From: Nocardioides luteus
GTDB taxonomy: Bacteria > Actinomycetota > Actinomycetes > Propionibacteriales > Nocardioidaceae
DNA length: 35,646 nucleotides
Assembly: GCF_014648595.1 (NCBI RefSeq)
Contig: NZ_BMRK01000023.1
Span: 28,871-64,516 of the forward strand
Direction: 5' to 3'
Under the pieces are notes generated by a model, which saw only the letters and a program-made list of their open reading frames with translations, was not told where the DNA came from and did not search any database. Made by a program: the position numbers and the translations under genes. Shown here in pieces: positions 15,711 through 23,595 of this stretch (position 1 is its first letter; each line of letters begins with the position of its first letter).

Positions 15711-16250
15711 ATGACCGAGGCACTCTTCGAGGACACCCGCCACCCGACCGGCGCCCCCTACGTCGCGGACGAGGGGACCACCCTCTGCAGCTTCCTCGAC
15801 CACCACCGCGCGACGCTCCTCCGACAGACCGACGGCCTCGACCACGAGCAGCTCAACCGCCCGTACCCGCCGAGCACGATGACGCTCGCCGGGCTCCTCA
15901 AGCACATGGCGTATGTGGAGGGGGTCTGGTTCGGCGTGCGGTTCGCTGGCGGCGACGCGGCCCCGCCCTTCGACACCGCGCCCTTCGACGAGGACGTCGA
16001 CTGGGACTTCGCCAGCGCCTCCCAGGACGCCCCCGACGAGCTCCGTGTGCTCCTCCGAGCCGCGATCGCCCGCTCCAACTGGATCACCGACGGCGCCGAG
16101 AGCCTCGACCAGCTCGCGGTCGGCAGGAGCCGGGAGGGCGAGCCGATCAGCCTGCGCTGGATCCTGGTCCACATGATCGAGGAGTACGCCCGCCACTGCG
16201 GCCACGCCGACCTGATGCGCGAGGCCATCGACGGGAAGGTGGACCTGTGA
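15711..16250 (+). CDS. DUF664/DinB-family protein (mycothiol-transferase type)
   Basis: Protein of 179 aa of the DinB four-helix-bundle superfamily, DUF664 branch. The probable metal ligands are H65 (LLKHMAYVE), H154 (ILVHMIEEYARHCGHADLMRE) and H162 or H165 from the same segment. Actinobacterial members are considered thiol-dependent S-transferases using mycothiol; that activity is inferred here. ATG 15711 lies 6 nt after TACGTT, a leaderless pattern. Its stop overlaps the following GNAT gene. Confidence 0.85.
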   Translation: MTEALFEDTRHPTGAPYVADEGTTLCSFLDHHRATLLRQTDGLDHEQLNRPYPPSTMTLAGLLKHMAYVEGVWFGVRFAGGDAAPPFDTAPFDEDVDWDFASASQDAPDELRVLLRAAIARSNWITDGAESLDQLAVGRSREGEPISLRWILVHMIEEYARHCGHADLMREAIDGKVDL

Positions 16251-16741
16251 TGCGGATCCGCGAGGCGACGGCCGATGACTGGCCGCAGATCTACCCGTTC
16301 TGGTCAGAGATCGTGGAGGCGGGGGAGACCTACGCCTACCCTCTGGGCCTGGTCTCCGATGAGGCTCGCGAGATGTGGATGTACGACCACGTCGTCGTCG
16401 CGGTCGAGGGTGAGGGCGAGGACGAGCAGATCCTCGGCAGCGCCAAGATGGGCCCCAACCGCCCCGGCCGCGGCAGCCACATCGGCACCGCATCGTTCAT
16501 GGTCTCTTCGGCGGCACGCGGCAAGGGCATCGGCCGCGCCCTCGGCGACTACTGCGTGCAGTGGCACCGCGACGAAGGCTTCCACGGCATCCAGTTCAAC
16601 GCGGTCGTGGAGACGAACACCACCGCCGTACGCCTGTGGCAGTCGCTCGGCTTCGAGATCATCGGCACCGTCCCCGACGCGTTCGACTCGAGGTCGCACG
16701 GTCGGGTCGGGCTGCACGTGATGTATCTGCCGCTGGGCTGA
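16250..16741 (+). CDS. GNAT family N-acetyltransferase
   Basis: Single-domain GNAT of 163 aa. The acetyl-CoA binding loop is SSAARGKGIGRALGDY, preceded by IGTASFMVS, with a C-terminal VRLWQSLGFEIIGTVPDAF typical of the phosphinothricin/YhhY-type group. ATG 16250 overlaps the DUF664 stop by 1 nt; GTG 16247 in the same frame would give a 4-nt overlap, so the two genes are probably cotranslated. Acceptor substrate is unknown. Confidence 0.85.
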   Translation: MRIREATADDWPQIYPFWSEIVEAGETYAYPLGLVSDEAREMWMYDHVVVAVEGEGEDEQILGSAKMGPNRPGRGSHIGTASFMVSSAARGKGIGRALGDYCVQWHRDEGFHGIQFNAVVETNTTAVRLWQSLGFEIIGTVPDAFDSRSHGRVGLHVMYLPLG

Positions 16742-16750
16742 GGTCAGTGT

Positions 16751-16776
16751 GGGATACCCGGTCGACCGGGTATCCC
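16751..16776. terminator. 26-bp perfect palindrome between convergent genes
   Basis: GGGATACCCGGTC at 16751-16763 is followed directly by its reverse complement to 16776. It sits 10 bp after the GNAT stop and before the msrA stop on the other strand, so a bidirectional terminator is likely although there is no U tract. Confidence 0.6.
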
Positions 16777-16777
16777 T

Positions 16778-16825
16778 GGACTTGACGGGCACTGAAACAC
16801 CCATCAAGTCCACGAAGTGCCCGTC
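16778..16825. repeat. Overlapping, mutually exclusive inverted repeats
   Basis: The segment 16778-16789 (GGACTTGACGGG) can pair with 16800-16811 (CCCATCAAGTCC, one mismatch), or its inner part 16784-16793 (GACGGGCACT) can pair perfectly with 16816-16825 (AGTGCCCGTC). Both cannot form at once. It lies in the remaining intergenic space before msrA's 3' end. Confidence 0.6.
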
Positions 16826-16872
16826 CAGCCCCCGCAGTCATCTCGCCATGTGGACCAAACGGCCGTAGCGCC

Positions 16873-17526
16873 TCAGACGGTCGCGGGGAACGCGATGCCC
16901 GTGTTCGCGTGGCAGCGGTAGCCGTTGGGCACCCGGTCGAGGTACTGCTGGTGCTCGGGCTCGGCGGCGTAGAAGGTCGGCACCTCGCGGATCTCGGTGG
17001 TGATCTCGCCATAGCCGCGGCGGGCGATCTCGTCGCCGTAGATCTTGGTCAGCTCCTCGGCGGCCTCACGCTGCGCGTCGGAGACGTAGTAGAGCGCGGA
17101 GCGGTACTGAGTGCCGACGTCGTTGCCCTGCCGCATCCCCTGCGTCGGATCGTGGACCTCGAAGAACTTCTTCACCAGGTCGGCGTAGGAGACCTTGGTC
17201 GGGTCGAAGACGACGCGCACGGCCTCGGTGTGGTTGGTGCGGCCGCTGCAGACCTCGTCGTAGGTCGGGTTGGCGGTGGTGCCGCCCTGGTAGCCGACGG
17301 CGGTCGCGATGACCCCCGGCGTCTGCCAGAAGATCTCCTCCGCGCCCCAGAAACAGCCGAGGCCGAAGTAGGCCACCTCGGCGCCCTCGGGGGCGGTCCC
17401 GTCCTCGGGGGAGGCGAGCAGCGGGGTGCCGAGCACCCGGTGCTTCGCGGGGAGCTCGAAGAGCGCCTGGTCGCGGCCGGGAAGGGTGCTCTCGGGAGAG
17501 AAGAGTTGAGTGGGTCGGCCGAACAT
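16873..17526 (-). CDS. msrA: Peptide-methionine (S)-S-oxide reductase MsrA
   Basis: Repairs the S-epimer of methionine sulfoxide in proteins. The protein is 217 aa with the active-site motif GCFWG (C58), the family blocks GYQGG, YDEVCSGRTNHTEAV, and the C-terminal resolving Cys region YRCHANTG (C205). The ~45-residue N-terminal extension before the core is usual in actinobacterial MsrA. A strong GGAGG lies 6 nt before ATG. It is divergent from the cystathionine gamma-synthase gene, with a shared 102-bp regulatory gap containing a palindrome. Confidence 0.95.
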   Translation of the reverse strand: MFGRPTQLFSPESTLPGRDQALFELPAKHRVLGTPLLASPEDGTAPEGAEVAYFGLGCFWGAEEIFWQTPGVIATAVGYQGGTTANPTYDEVCSGRTNHTEAVRVVFDPTKVSYADLVKKFFEVHDPTQGMRQGNDVGTQYRSALYYVSDAQREAAEELTKIYGDEIARRGYGEITTEIREVPTFYAAEPEHQQYLDRVPNGYRCHANTGIAFPATV

Positions 17527-17576
17527 TCGGAACCTCCAGGGTCGGGATTGCTACCAGTCTCCAACACAGTTCGATG

Positions 17577-17590
17577 CGGGAACGTTCCCG
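17577..17590. promoter_or_regulatory. Palindrome CGGGAACGTTCCCG, candidate operator
   Basis: Perfect 14-bp palindrome in the gap between divergent msrA and metB. It ends 26 bp before the metB -10 TAGGCT (17617-17622), close to the expected -35 position, so a repressor bound here could act on metB and possibly msrA. Confidence 0.5.
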
Positions 17591-17616
17591 GATGGTCCGA
17601 GAGACGAGATCGGACG

Positions 17617-17622
17617 TAGGCT
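17617..17622 (+). promoter_or_regulatory. -10 element TAGGCT, leaderless start
   Basis: TAGGCT, 6 nt, then GTG 17629. No ribosome site precedes this start. Confidence 0.5.
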
Positions 17623-17628
17623 CGGCGT

Positions 17629-18798
17629 GTGAGCGAGCAGCAGCACCTCGGCAAGGCCGGATTCGAGACCAAGGCGATCCACGCGGGCTACGAGCCCGAC
17701 CCGACCACGGGTGCGGTGATCCCGCCGATCTACGCCACCACGACCTACAAGCAGGACGGCGTCGGTGGCCTCCGCAACGGCTACGAGTACAGCCGCTCCG
17801 GCAACCCGACCCGCACTGCGCTCGAGGGCGCCCTGGCGGCGGTCGAGGACGGCGAGAAGGGCTTCGCCTTCGCCTCCGGCCTGGCCGCCGAGGACACCCT
17901 GATCCGCAGCCTGATGCGCCCCGGCGACCACATGGTCATCCCCGACGACGCCTACGGCGGCACCCACCGGCTGATCGACAAGGTCGAGAGCCAGTGGGGC
18001 ATCGAGCACACCCCGGCCCAGGTCGCCGACGTCGACGCGGTCGCCGCCGCGATCCAGCCCGGCAAGACCAAGGTCGTCTGGGTCGAGACGCCGACCAACC
18101 CGCTGCTCAACATCGCCGACATCTCCGCGCTGGCCACCGTCGCCCATGAGGCCGGCGCGCGCCTGGTGGTCGACAACACCTTCGCCAGCCCCTACCTCCA
18201 GCAGCCACTCACCCTCGGCGCCGACGTCGTGGTCCACTCCACGACGAAGTACGTCGGTGGCCACTCCGACGTCGTCGGCGGCGCCGTGGTCGTCCGCGAC
18301 CTCGAGCTCGCCGACAAGATCGGCTACCTCCAGAACGCCGCCGGCGCGATCGCCGACCCGTTCGGCGCCTGGCTGACCCTGCGCGGCCTCAAGACCCTGG
18401 CCGTACGCATGGACCGCCACTGCGACAACGCCGAGCGCGTCGCCGACTTCCTGACCTCGCACCCCAAGGTCGGCGAGGTCATCTACCCCGGCCTGGAGAC
18501 CCACCCCGGCCACACCACCGCCCAGAAGCAGATGAAGCGCTTCGGAGGCATGGTCTCCTTCCGGGTCACCGACGGCGAGGCGGCCGCGCTCGCGGTCTGC
18601 GAGCGCACCAAGGTCTTCACCCTGGGCGAGTCGCTCGGCGGCGTCGAGAGCCTGATCGAGCACCCCGGCCGGATGACCCACGCCTCCGTCGCCGGCACCG
18701 ACCTCGAGGTGCCGGCAGACCTGGTGCGGCTCTCCGTCGGCATCGAGTACGCCGAGGACCTCATCGCCGACCTCGAGCAGGCCCTTGACCAGGGCTGA
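17629..18798 (+). CDS. metB: Cystathionine gamma-synthase/lyase family PLP enzyme
   Basis: PLP-dependent trans-sulfuration enzyme of 389 aa. K207 in STTKYVGGHSDVVGG is the PLP Schiff-base lysine; YEYSRSGNPTR, SGLAAEDT, PDDAYGGTHRL and VETPTNPLLNIADI are family blocks. The expected reaction joins O-succinyl- or O-acetylhomoserine with cysteine to cystathionine in methionine synthesis; beta- or gamma-lyase activity cannot be excluded from sequence. The position upstream of greA and mca matches mycobacterial gene order (metB near greA). The coding end overlaps the next gene by 14 bp. Confidence 0.9.
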   Translation: MSEQQHLGKAGFETKAIHAGYEPDPTTGAVIPPIYATTTYKQDGVGGLRNGYEYSRSGNPTRTALEGALAAVEDGEKGFAFASGLAAEDTLIRSLMRPGDHMVIPDDAYGGTHRLIDKVESQWGIEHTPAQVADVDAVAAAIQPGKTKVVWVETPTNPLLNIADISALATVAHEAGARLVVDNTFASPYLQQPLTLGADVVVHSTTKYVGGHSDVVGGAVVVRDLELADKIGYLQNAAGAIADPFGAWLTLRGLKTLAVRMDRHCDNAERVADFLTSHPKVGEVIYPGLETHPGHTTAQKQMKRFGGMVSFRVTDGEAAALAVCERTKVFTLGESLGGVESLIEHPGRMTHASVAGTDLEVPADLVRLSVGIEYAEDLIADLEQALDQG

Positions 18799-20152
18799 GG
18801 CCCCCGAGACCGCCGTCTGCGTCGACTTCGGCTCCACCTGGACCAAGGCACTCCACGTCGACCTCACCTCGGGTGAGGTCCTCGGCTCCGCGAGCGCGCC
18901 GACGTCGCTGCACGAGGTGATGGAGGCCTACGACGCCTGCCTGACCGCCCTGACCGAGACCGACGCCCGGGCGGCGACGGCCGAGGTCCTGGCCTGCTCG
19001 TCGGCCGGCGGTGGTCTGCGGATCGCCGTGGTCGGCAACGAGGAGCTGGTCACCGCCGAGGCCGGGCGCCGCGTCGCGCTCTCCAGCGGCGGCAAGGTCG
19101 TCGCGGTGATCGCGACCGCAGGTCGTGAAGCAGAAAGTGACCTGGAGGCCACGCTCGGCTTCACGACTCCCGACCTGGTGCTGCTCACCGGCGGCACCGA
19201 CGGCGGCAACCGCGACGCCGTCATCGGAGCCGCGCGCGAGCTGGTCGCGGCCGGCTGGCGCGGTCCGGTCGTCGTCGCCGGCAACCGGGACGCCAACCCG
19301 GAGATCGACGAGATCCTGGCCGACGTACCCCACGTGACCTGCGACAACGTCGTGCCGAAGATCGGTGTGCTGGCGCCTGAGAGCGCCCGTGCGGCGGTCC
19401 GGGAGATGTTCCTCGAGCACGTCATCGGTGGCAAGAACCTGAGCAACCGCACGGACTTCCGGCGCATCGTCCAGGGGGCGACGCCCGACATCGTGCTCCA
19501 GGGCGTCGAGACCCTGGCCGAGGTGCTCGGCGAGGACGTCGTGGTCGTCGACGTAGGTGGTGCCACCACCGACGTGCACAGCGTGGTCCGCCCCGACCCG
19601 GAGGCCGAGCACGTCCGCGAGGAGGTCGTCGCCGTCACGCCGGTGACCCGCACCGTCGAGGGCGACCTCGGCATGCGCTGGTCGGCCACCACGACCCTGG
19701 AGTCGGCCGGCCACGACGACCCGTGCCTGGCCGAGTCCGACCTCACCGCCGAGGTCGAGCACCGCCGCAACAACCCCGGCTGGCTGCCGCGCACCGAGCA
19801 GGACAAGGACATCGACGAGCTCCTCGCCAGGATCGCGATCTCCACCGCCCTGCAGCGCCACGCCGGCCGCTCACGGGTGGTGCTCTCGCCGAGCGGCAAG
19901 GTCATCGAGCGCACCGGCACCGACCTTCGCCGGGTGGGCGTCGTGATCGGCTCCGGCGGCGTGCTCCGCCACGGTCGGGACCGCATCGAGGAGCGGGTCA
20001 TGCGCTGGTCCGTACGCGGCGGATGGCAGCTTCCCGAGGAGCCGCTGCGCGCGGTCGACAGCGACTACGTGCTCGCAGCGGTGGGCCTGCTCTCGCGGTC
20101 GCACCCCGACGCTGCGCGCCGTCTTGCGACTCACCTCACAGAGTCCCGGTAG
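18785..20152 (+). CDS. MutL family (glutamate mutase-associated) actin-like ATPase
   Basis: Protein of 455 aa of the ASKHA fold. Phosphate-1 motif VDFGSTWTKA lies at residues 13-22, and phosphate-2 motif VDVGGATTDVHSV begins at D256; LLTGGTDGGN and VIGSGG are further family marks. MutL is encoded between the two subunit genes of adenosylcobalamin-dependent glutamate mutase in clostridia and is thought to help reactivate or load it. No mutase subunit is present in this window, so the role is open. TTG 18785 is the only sensible start before the first motif and overlaps metB by 14 bp. It has nothing to do with mismatch-repair MutL. Confidence 0.8.
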   Translation: MTRAEAPETAVCVDFGSTWTKALHVDLTSGEVLGSASAPTSLHEVMEAYDACLTALTETDARAATAEVLACSSAGGGLRIAVVGNEELVTAEAGRRVALSSGGKVVAVIATAGREAESDLEATLGFTTPDLVLLTGGTDGGNRDAVIGAARELVAAGWRGPVVVAGNRDANPEIDEILADVPHVTCDNVVPKIGVLAPESARAAVREMFLEHVIGGKNLSNRTDFRRIVQGATPDIVLQGVETLAEVLGEDVVVVDVGGATTDVHSVVRPDPEAEHVREEVVAVTPVTRTVEGDLGMRWSATTTLESAGHDDPCLAESDLTAEVEHRRNNPGWLPRTEQDKDIDELLARIAISTALQRHAGRSRVVLSPSGKVIERTGTDLRRVGVVIGSGGVLRHGRDRIEERVMRWSVRGGWQLPEEPLRAVDSDYVLAAVGLLSRSHPDAARRLATHLTESR

Positions 20153-20155
20153 CCT
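20150..20155 (+). promoter_or_regulatory. -10 element TAGCCT, leaderless start
   Basis: TAGCCT, 7 nt, then GTG 20163. The TAG stop of the MutL-type gene is the first half of this hexamer, so the next gene probably has its own promoter overlapping the upstream gene's end. Confidence 0.5.
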
Positions 20156-20162
20156 CTGTCAG

Positions 20163-21632
20163 GTGACGGATCAGGGGGATGTTCCCGCCAACGAGAAAGA
20201 CACCGCGAAGACGGGCTTCGCGCGGATGACGGGTGCGTTCCGACGCAACCGTGAAGAGCGTGGCGAAGAACGCCGAGCGCGTCGTCACGCCCAGGAGGAG
20301 GCCGACGCGCGCGAGTCGGCCGAGGTGGCCAAGGAGGCCGCCGCGGAGGCTCGGGAGTCCGCCGAGAGCTTCGCGCTGCGCCTGGTCAACCAGTTCGAGC
20401 GGCTGCGCGAGGAGCGCCAGGAGCAGCTGGCCGCCCCGGTGCCGGACCGGGCCCCGACCGCGGTCACGCGCGCCAACGTCCCCTACGGCGTCGAGGTGGC
20501 CGCCCAGTGGGGCTGGCGGTTCATCGTCATCGTCGCCGCCGGATTCCTCATCGTCCGGGCGCTCGGCTATCTCAGCATCGTCGTCGTCCCGGTCCTCGTC
20601 GCGCTGCTCATCGCCGCGCTGGTCTCGCCGGTCGTCAACGGTCTGGCCCGCATCGGGATGCGGCGGAGCGTCTCGGCGCTCTTCGTGGTGCTCGGCGTCC
20701 TGGTGGCGATCATCGCCATGCTGAGCTTCGCCGGCACCCAGGTCGCCAACGGCTTCTCGAACCTGGCCGGGCAGACGGTCAAGGCGCTCGACGAGATCCG
20801 CGACTGGCTGATCCACGGTCCGTTCAACGCCAGCGAGAACCAGGTCGACACCTGGTTCAACACGGTCCAGACCACTGTGGAGGACTGGGCTGCTGCGTAC
20901 GCCTCCAACCCGTTCTCCCGGGTCAGCGAGGTCGGCGGCGTCGCCCTCGACGTGTTCGCCGGCCTGTTCATCGTGCTCTTCTCGACCTACTTCTTCTGCG
21001 CCGAGGGCGAGCGGATCTGGGGCTGGCTGGTCCGGCTCGCGCCGCGCGCCGCGCGCAGCCGGATGGACAGCTCGGGCCGGGTCGCCTGGGTCTCGCTGAC
21101 CCAGTTCACCCGGGCCACCGTCATCGTCGCGGCCGTCGACGCGGTCGGAATCATGATCGTCGCCGCCGCTCTGCAGGTCCCGTTCGTGGCCGCGATCGGG
21201 GTGCTCGTCTTCCTGAGCTCCTTCGTCCCCTTGGTCGGTGCGACCGTCGCGGGGGCGGTCGCCGTGCTCGTCGCGCTCGTCTCCCAGGGCCCGCTGACGG
21301 CCCTGCTGATGCTCGGTGGCGTGATCCTGGTGCAGCAGCTCGAAGCCCACGGCCTGCAGCCGTTCCTGCTCGGCCGCTGGGTGCGAGTCCACCCGCTCGG
21401 GGTCATCCTCGCGGTCGCCACCGGCATCGTGCTCGGCGGCGTCGCCGGCGCTCTCGTAGCGGTGCCGCTCGTGGCTGCGCTCAACGCGGTGGCCACCCAT
21501 CTGACCGCCTCCCAGGCCACAGCCCAGCCGAGTCCGCCCGCGACCTCACCCGCACCCCCGTCGGCGCCGCCGCCATCAGCGGACGGCCCGACCTCCCCGC
21601 CCCCATCGAGTCCCGGAACAGGCAGTCTCTGA
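20163..21632 (+). CDS. AI-2E family transporter
   Basis: Polytopic membrane protein of 489 aa. After a charged N-terminal extension rich in Arg, Glu and Ala (about 25-90, probably coiled coil, cytosolic), hydrophobic helices start near residue 117 (FIVIVAAGFLIVRALGYL). The core shows the AI-2E/UPF0118 blocks LIAALVSPVVNGL, IVLFSTYFFCAEGE, FLSSFVPLVGATVAG and the C-terminal PLVAALNAV. The final ~35 residues are Pro/Ser/Ala rich. Family members include the AI-2 exporter TqsA and Na+/H+ antiporters; substrate unknown. The usual first ATG would leave out part of the charged region; GTG 20163 fits a leaderless promoter. Confidence 0.85.
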   Translation: MTDQGDVPANEKDTAKTGFARMTGAFRRNREERGEERRARRHAQEEADARESAEVAKEAAAEARESAESFALRLVNQFERLREERQEQLAAPVPDRAPTAVTRANVPYGVEVAAQWGWRFIVIVAAGFLIVRALGYLSIVVVPVLVALLIAALVSPVVNGLARIGMRRSVSALFVVLGVLVAIIAMLSFAGTQVANGFSNLAGQTVKALDEIRDWLIHGPFNASENQVDTWFNTVQTTVEDWAAAYASNPFSRVSEVGGVALDVFAGLFIVLFSTYFFCAEGERIWGWLVRLAPRAARSRMDSSGRVAWVSLTQFTRATVIVAAVDAVGIMIVAAALQVPFVAAIGVLVFLSSFVPLVGATVAGAVAVLVALVSQGPLTALLMLGGVILVQQLEAHGLQPFLLGRWVRVHPLGVILAVATGIVLGGVAGALVAVPLVAALNAVATHLTASQATAQPSPPATSPAPPSAPPPSADGPTSPPPSSPGTGSL

Positions 21633-21633
21633 G

Positions 21634-22845
21634 ATGCACGCTGAGCCCACGTACGACGACATCCTCGAGGCCCGAGAGCTGCTGCGCGACCACATCACCG
21701 AGACCCCGGTCCAAGGGTCGCGCTGGCTCAGCGACGTGGTCGGCGACACCGTCATCCTCAAGTGCGAGAACCTTCAGCGCACCGGCTCCTTCAAGGCCCG
21801 CGGAGCGTTCGTACGCATCGCCCGGCTGCCCGAGGACCAGCGCAAGAACGGCGTGGTGGCCGCCAGCGCGGGCAACCACGCCCAGGGGGTCGCGCTCGCG
21901 GCCCGCACGCTCGGCATCCCGGCCACCGTCTTCATGCCCGAGGGCGCGCCGATCCCGAAGGAGAAGGCCACCCGCGCCTACGGCGCCGACGTCATCTTCG
22001 AGGGGCAGTACGTCGACCAGTGCCTCGACGCCGCGATGGAGTTCGCCGAGCGCACCGGCGCCACGATGATCCATCCCTTCGACCACTCCGACGTGGTGGC
22101 CGGCCAGGGCACGATCGGCCTGGAGATCCTGGAGCAGGCGCCCGAGGTGAAGACGGTCGTGATCCCGCTCGGCGGGGGCGGGCTGCTCGCCGGCGCGGCG
22201 CTGGCGATCAAGGCCAAGCACCCCGACGTGAAGGTGGTCGGGGTGCAGGCCGAGACCGCCGCCGCCTACCCGGTCTCGCTGCGCGAGGGCCGCCCGATCA
22301 AGCTCGACAAGATGCCGACGATGGCCGACGGCATCGCGGTCGGCCTGCCAGGGGAGACCAACTTCCCGATGATCCAGGCCTACGTCGACGAGATCCGCAC
22401 CGTCTCGGAGGAGGCGATCTCGGGCGCGCTGCTCTCGCTGGCCGAGCGCGCCAAGCTCGTCGTCGAGCCCGCCGGCGCGGTGGGCGTGGCCGCGCTGATG
22501 GACGCCCCCGAGGCCTTCGAAGGCCCGGTCGTGGTGGTGCTCTCCGGCGGCAACATCGACCCGCTGCTGCTCGGCAAGGTGATCCAGCACGGCATGACGC
22601 TGGCCGGACGCTATCTGCCCGTCGCGGTGACGATCCCCGACCAGCCCGGCGCCCTGGCCACCCTGCTGGGGGTCATCGGCGACACCGGCGCCAACGTGAT
22701 GGAGGTCGTGCACTCGCGCACCACGCCGGGGCTGCGGCTCGCCGAGGTCGGGGTGCAGCTCCAGCTGGAGACCCGCGGTCAGGCCCACGCCGAGCGAGTT
22801 CTCGAACAGCTGCGCAGCAAGGGATACCCCGCGGTCAGTCCGTGA
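21634..22845 (+). CDS. ilvA: Threonine ammonia-lyase (PLP domain plus one ACT-like domain)
   Basis: Converts threonine to 2-oxobutyrate and ammonia. It is 403 aa. K54 in TGSFKARGA binds PLP; SAGNHAQGVA and the glycine-rich IPLGGGGLLAG bind the cofactor phosphate. A single ACT-like domain follows from about residue 325 (VTIPDQPGALATLLGVIGDTGANV), as in the shorter threonine dehydratases; the two-ACT biosynthetic form is longer. It may therefore serve isoleucine synthesis or threonine catabolism. The ATG is 1 nt after the transporter stop, so the two genes are probably cotranscribed. Confidence 0.9.
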   Translation: MHAEPTYDDILEARELLRDHITETPVQGSRWLSDVVGDTVILKCENLQRTGSFKARGAFVRIARLPEDQRKNGVVAASAGNHAQGVALAARTLGIPATVFMPEGAPIPKEKATRAYGADVIFEGQYVDQCLDAAMEFAERTGATMIHPFDHSDVVAGQGTIGLEILEQAPEVKTVVIPLGGGGLLAGAALAIKAKHPDVKVVGVQAETAAAYPVSLREGRPIKLDKMPTMADGIAVGLPGETNFPMIQAYVDEIRTVSEEAISGALLSLAERAKLVVEPAGAVGVAALMDAPEAFEGPVVVVLSGGNIDPLLLGKVIQHGMTLAGRYLPVAVTIPDQPGALATLLGVIGDTGANVMEVVHSRTTPGLRLAEVGVQLQLETRGQAHAERVLEQLRSKGYPAVSP

Positions 22846-22846
22846 T

Positions 22847-22860
22847 CGTTCCGAGGAACG
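22847..22860 (+). terminator. Small hairpin after threonine ammonia-lyase
   Basis: CGTTCC / GGAACG stem of 6 bp with a 2-nt centre, beginning 1 bp after the stop. No T tract follows, so termination is only possible, not shown. Confidence 0.35.
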
Positions 22861-22922
22861 GTCTCGTGGCCAGAATGCGTGACGTTTCGGTCGCGAACTG
22901 TCTTCGGGTGTGGTTGCCTTGT

Positions 22923-23063
22923 TAAACTGAAACTTCTGACATTCTCCCGCAGAACGTTCAGTTGGGTGAACTGCGCCCGCACAGCAGGGAGACAAGGCGC
23001 CGGTTGATGGGGGTTGACCGGCGCCCCTTACCTATATTCACTACCCATCAGGAGTAACTCGCT
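22923..23063 (+). promoter_or_regulatory. greA promoter and structured 5' leader
   Basis: A -10-like TAAACT at 22923-22928 would give a leader of roughly 130 nt. It contains a stem of 9 perfect base pairs, 22996-23004 with 23017-23025 (GGCGCCGGT / ACCGGCGCC), with a 12-nt loop, about 40 nt before the start. A weaker TATATT at 23033-23038 could be a second promoter. The start itself has AGGAG 9 nt upstream of ATG. The hairpin may terminate, attenuate or simply insulate. Confidence 0.45.
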
Positions 23064-23573
23064 ATGACTCAGTCGACCGAGACCACGGCTGCCACTATCT
23101 GGCTCAGCAAGGGTGCATTCGACAAGCTCACCGCCGAGTTGGAATACCTGAAGGGCCCCCGGCGCCAGGAGATCCTCGCCGAGATCAGCTCGGCCCGCGA
23201 CGAAGGTGACCTCAAGGAGAACGGCGGCTACCACGCCGCTCGTGAGGAGCAGGGCAAGCTCGAGGGTCAGATCCAGCAGCTCGAGGCGCTGCTGCGCAAG
23301 GCTGACACCACGGTCCCCGAGGACGACGACGTCGTCTCGGTCGGCAAGCTCGTCACGTTCAAGTTCGAGGGCGATGACGACGACGAGGCCGAGACCCGCC
23401 TCATCGCCTCGATCGAGATGAAGGAGTACGCCGGCGGCATCGAGATCTCCTCGGCCGCCTCCCCGATCGGCGCCGCGCTGATCGGCGCGCGCGTCGGCGA
23501 CACCGTGACCTACGAGGGTCCTCGCGGGCCGCTCAAGGTCGAGATCCTCAAGACCGAGGTCTACACCGCGTAA
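23064..23573 (+). CDS. greA: Transcription elongation factor GreA
   Basis: Rescues backtracked RNA polymerase by stimulating transcript cleavage through the secondary channel. It is 169 aa with the N-terminal coiled coil whose tip reads ISSARDEGDLKENGGYHAAREEQ, including the acidic tip residues, and the C-terminal FKBP-like domain ending GPRGPLKVEILKTEVY. The protein matches the family in length. The neighbouring DUF4307, mca and small membrane genes follow the order seen in mycobacteria, supporting vertical inheritance. Confidence 0.95.
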   Translation: MTQSTETTAATIWLSKGAFDKLTAELEYLKGPRRQEILAEISSARDEGDLKENGGYHAAREEQGKLEGQIQQLEALLRKADTTVPEDDDVVSVGKLVTFKFEGDDDDEAETRLIASIEMKEYAGGIEISSAASPIGAALIGARVGDTVTYEGPRGPLKVEILKTEVYTA

Positions 23574-23595
23574 GAGATCATGGGCGGCTGTGCGG

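Noticed and set aside
18785-20152. DNA mismatch repair MutL
   Set aside because: The motifs are of the actin-like ATPase fold, not the GHKL ATPase of mismatch-repair MutL.
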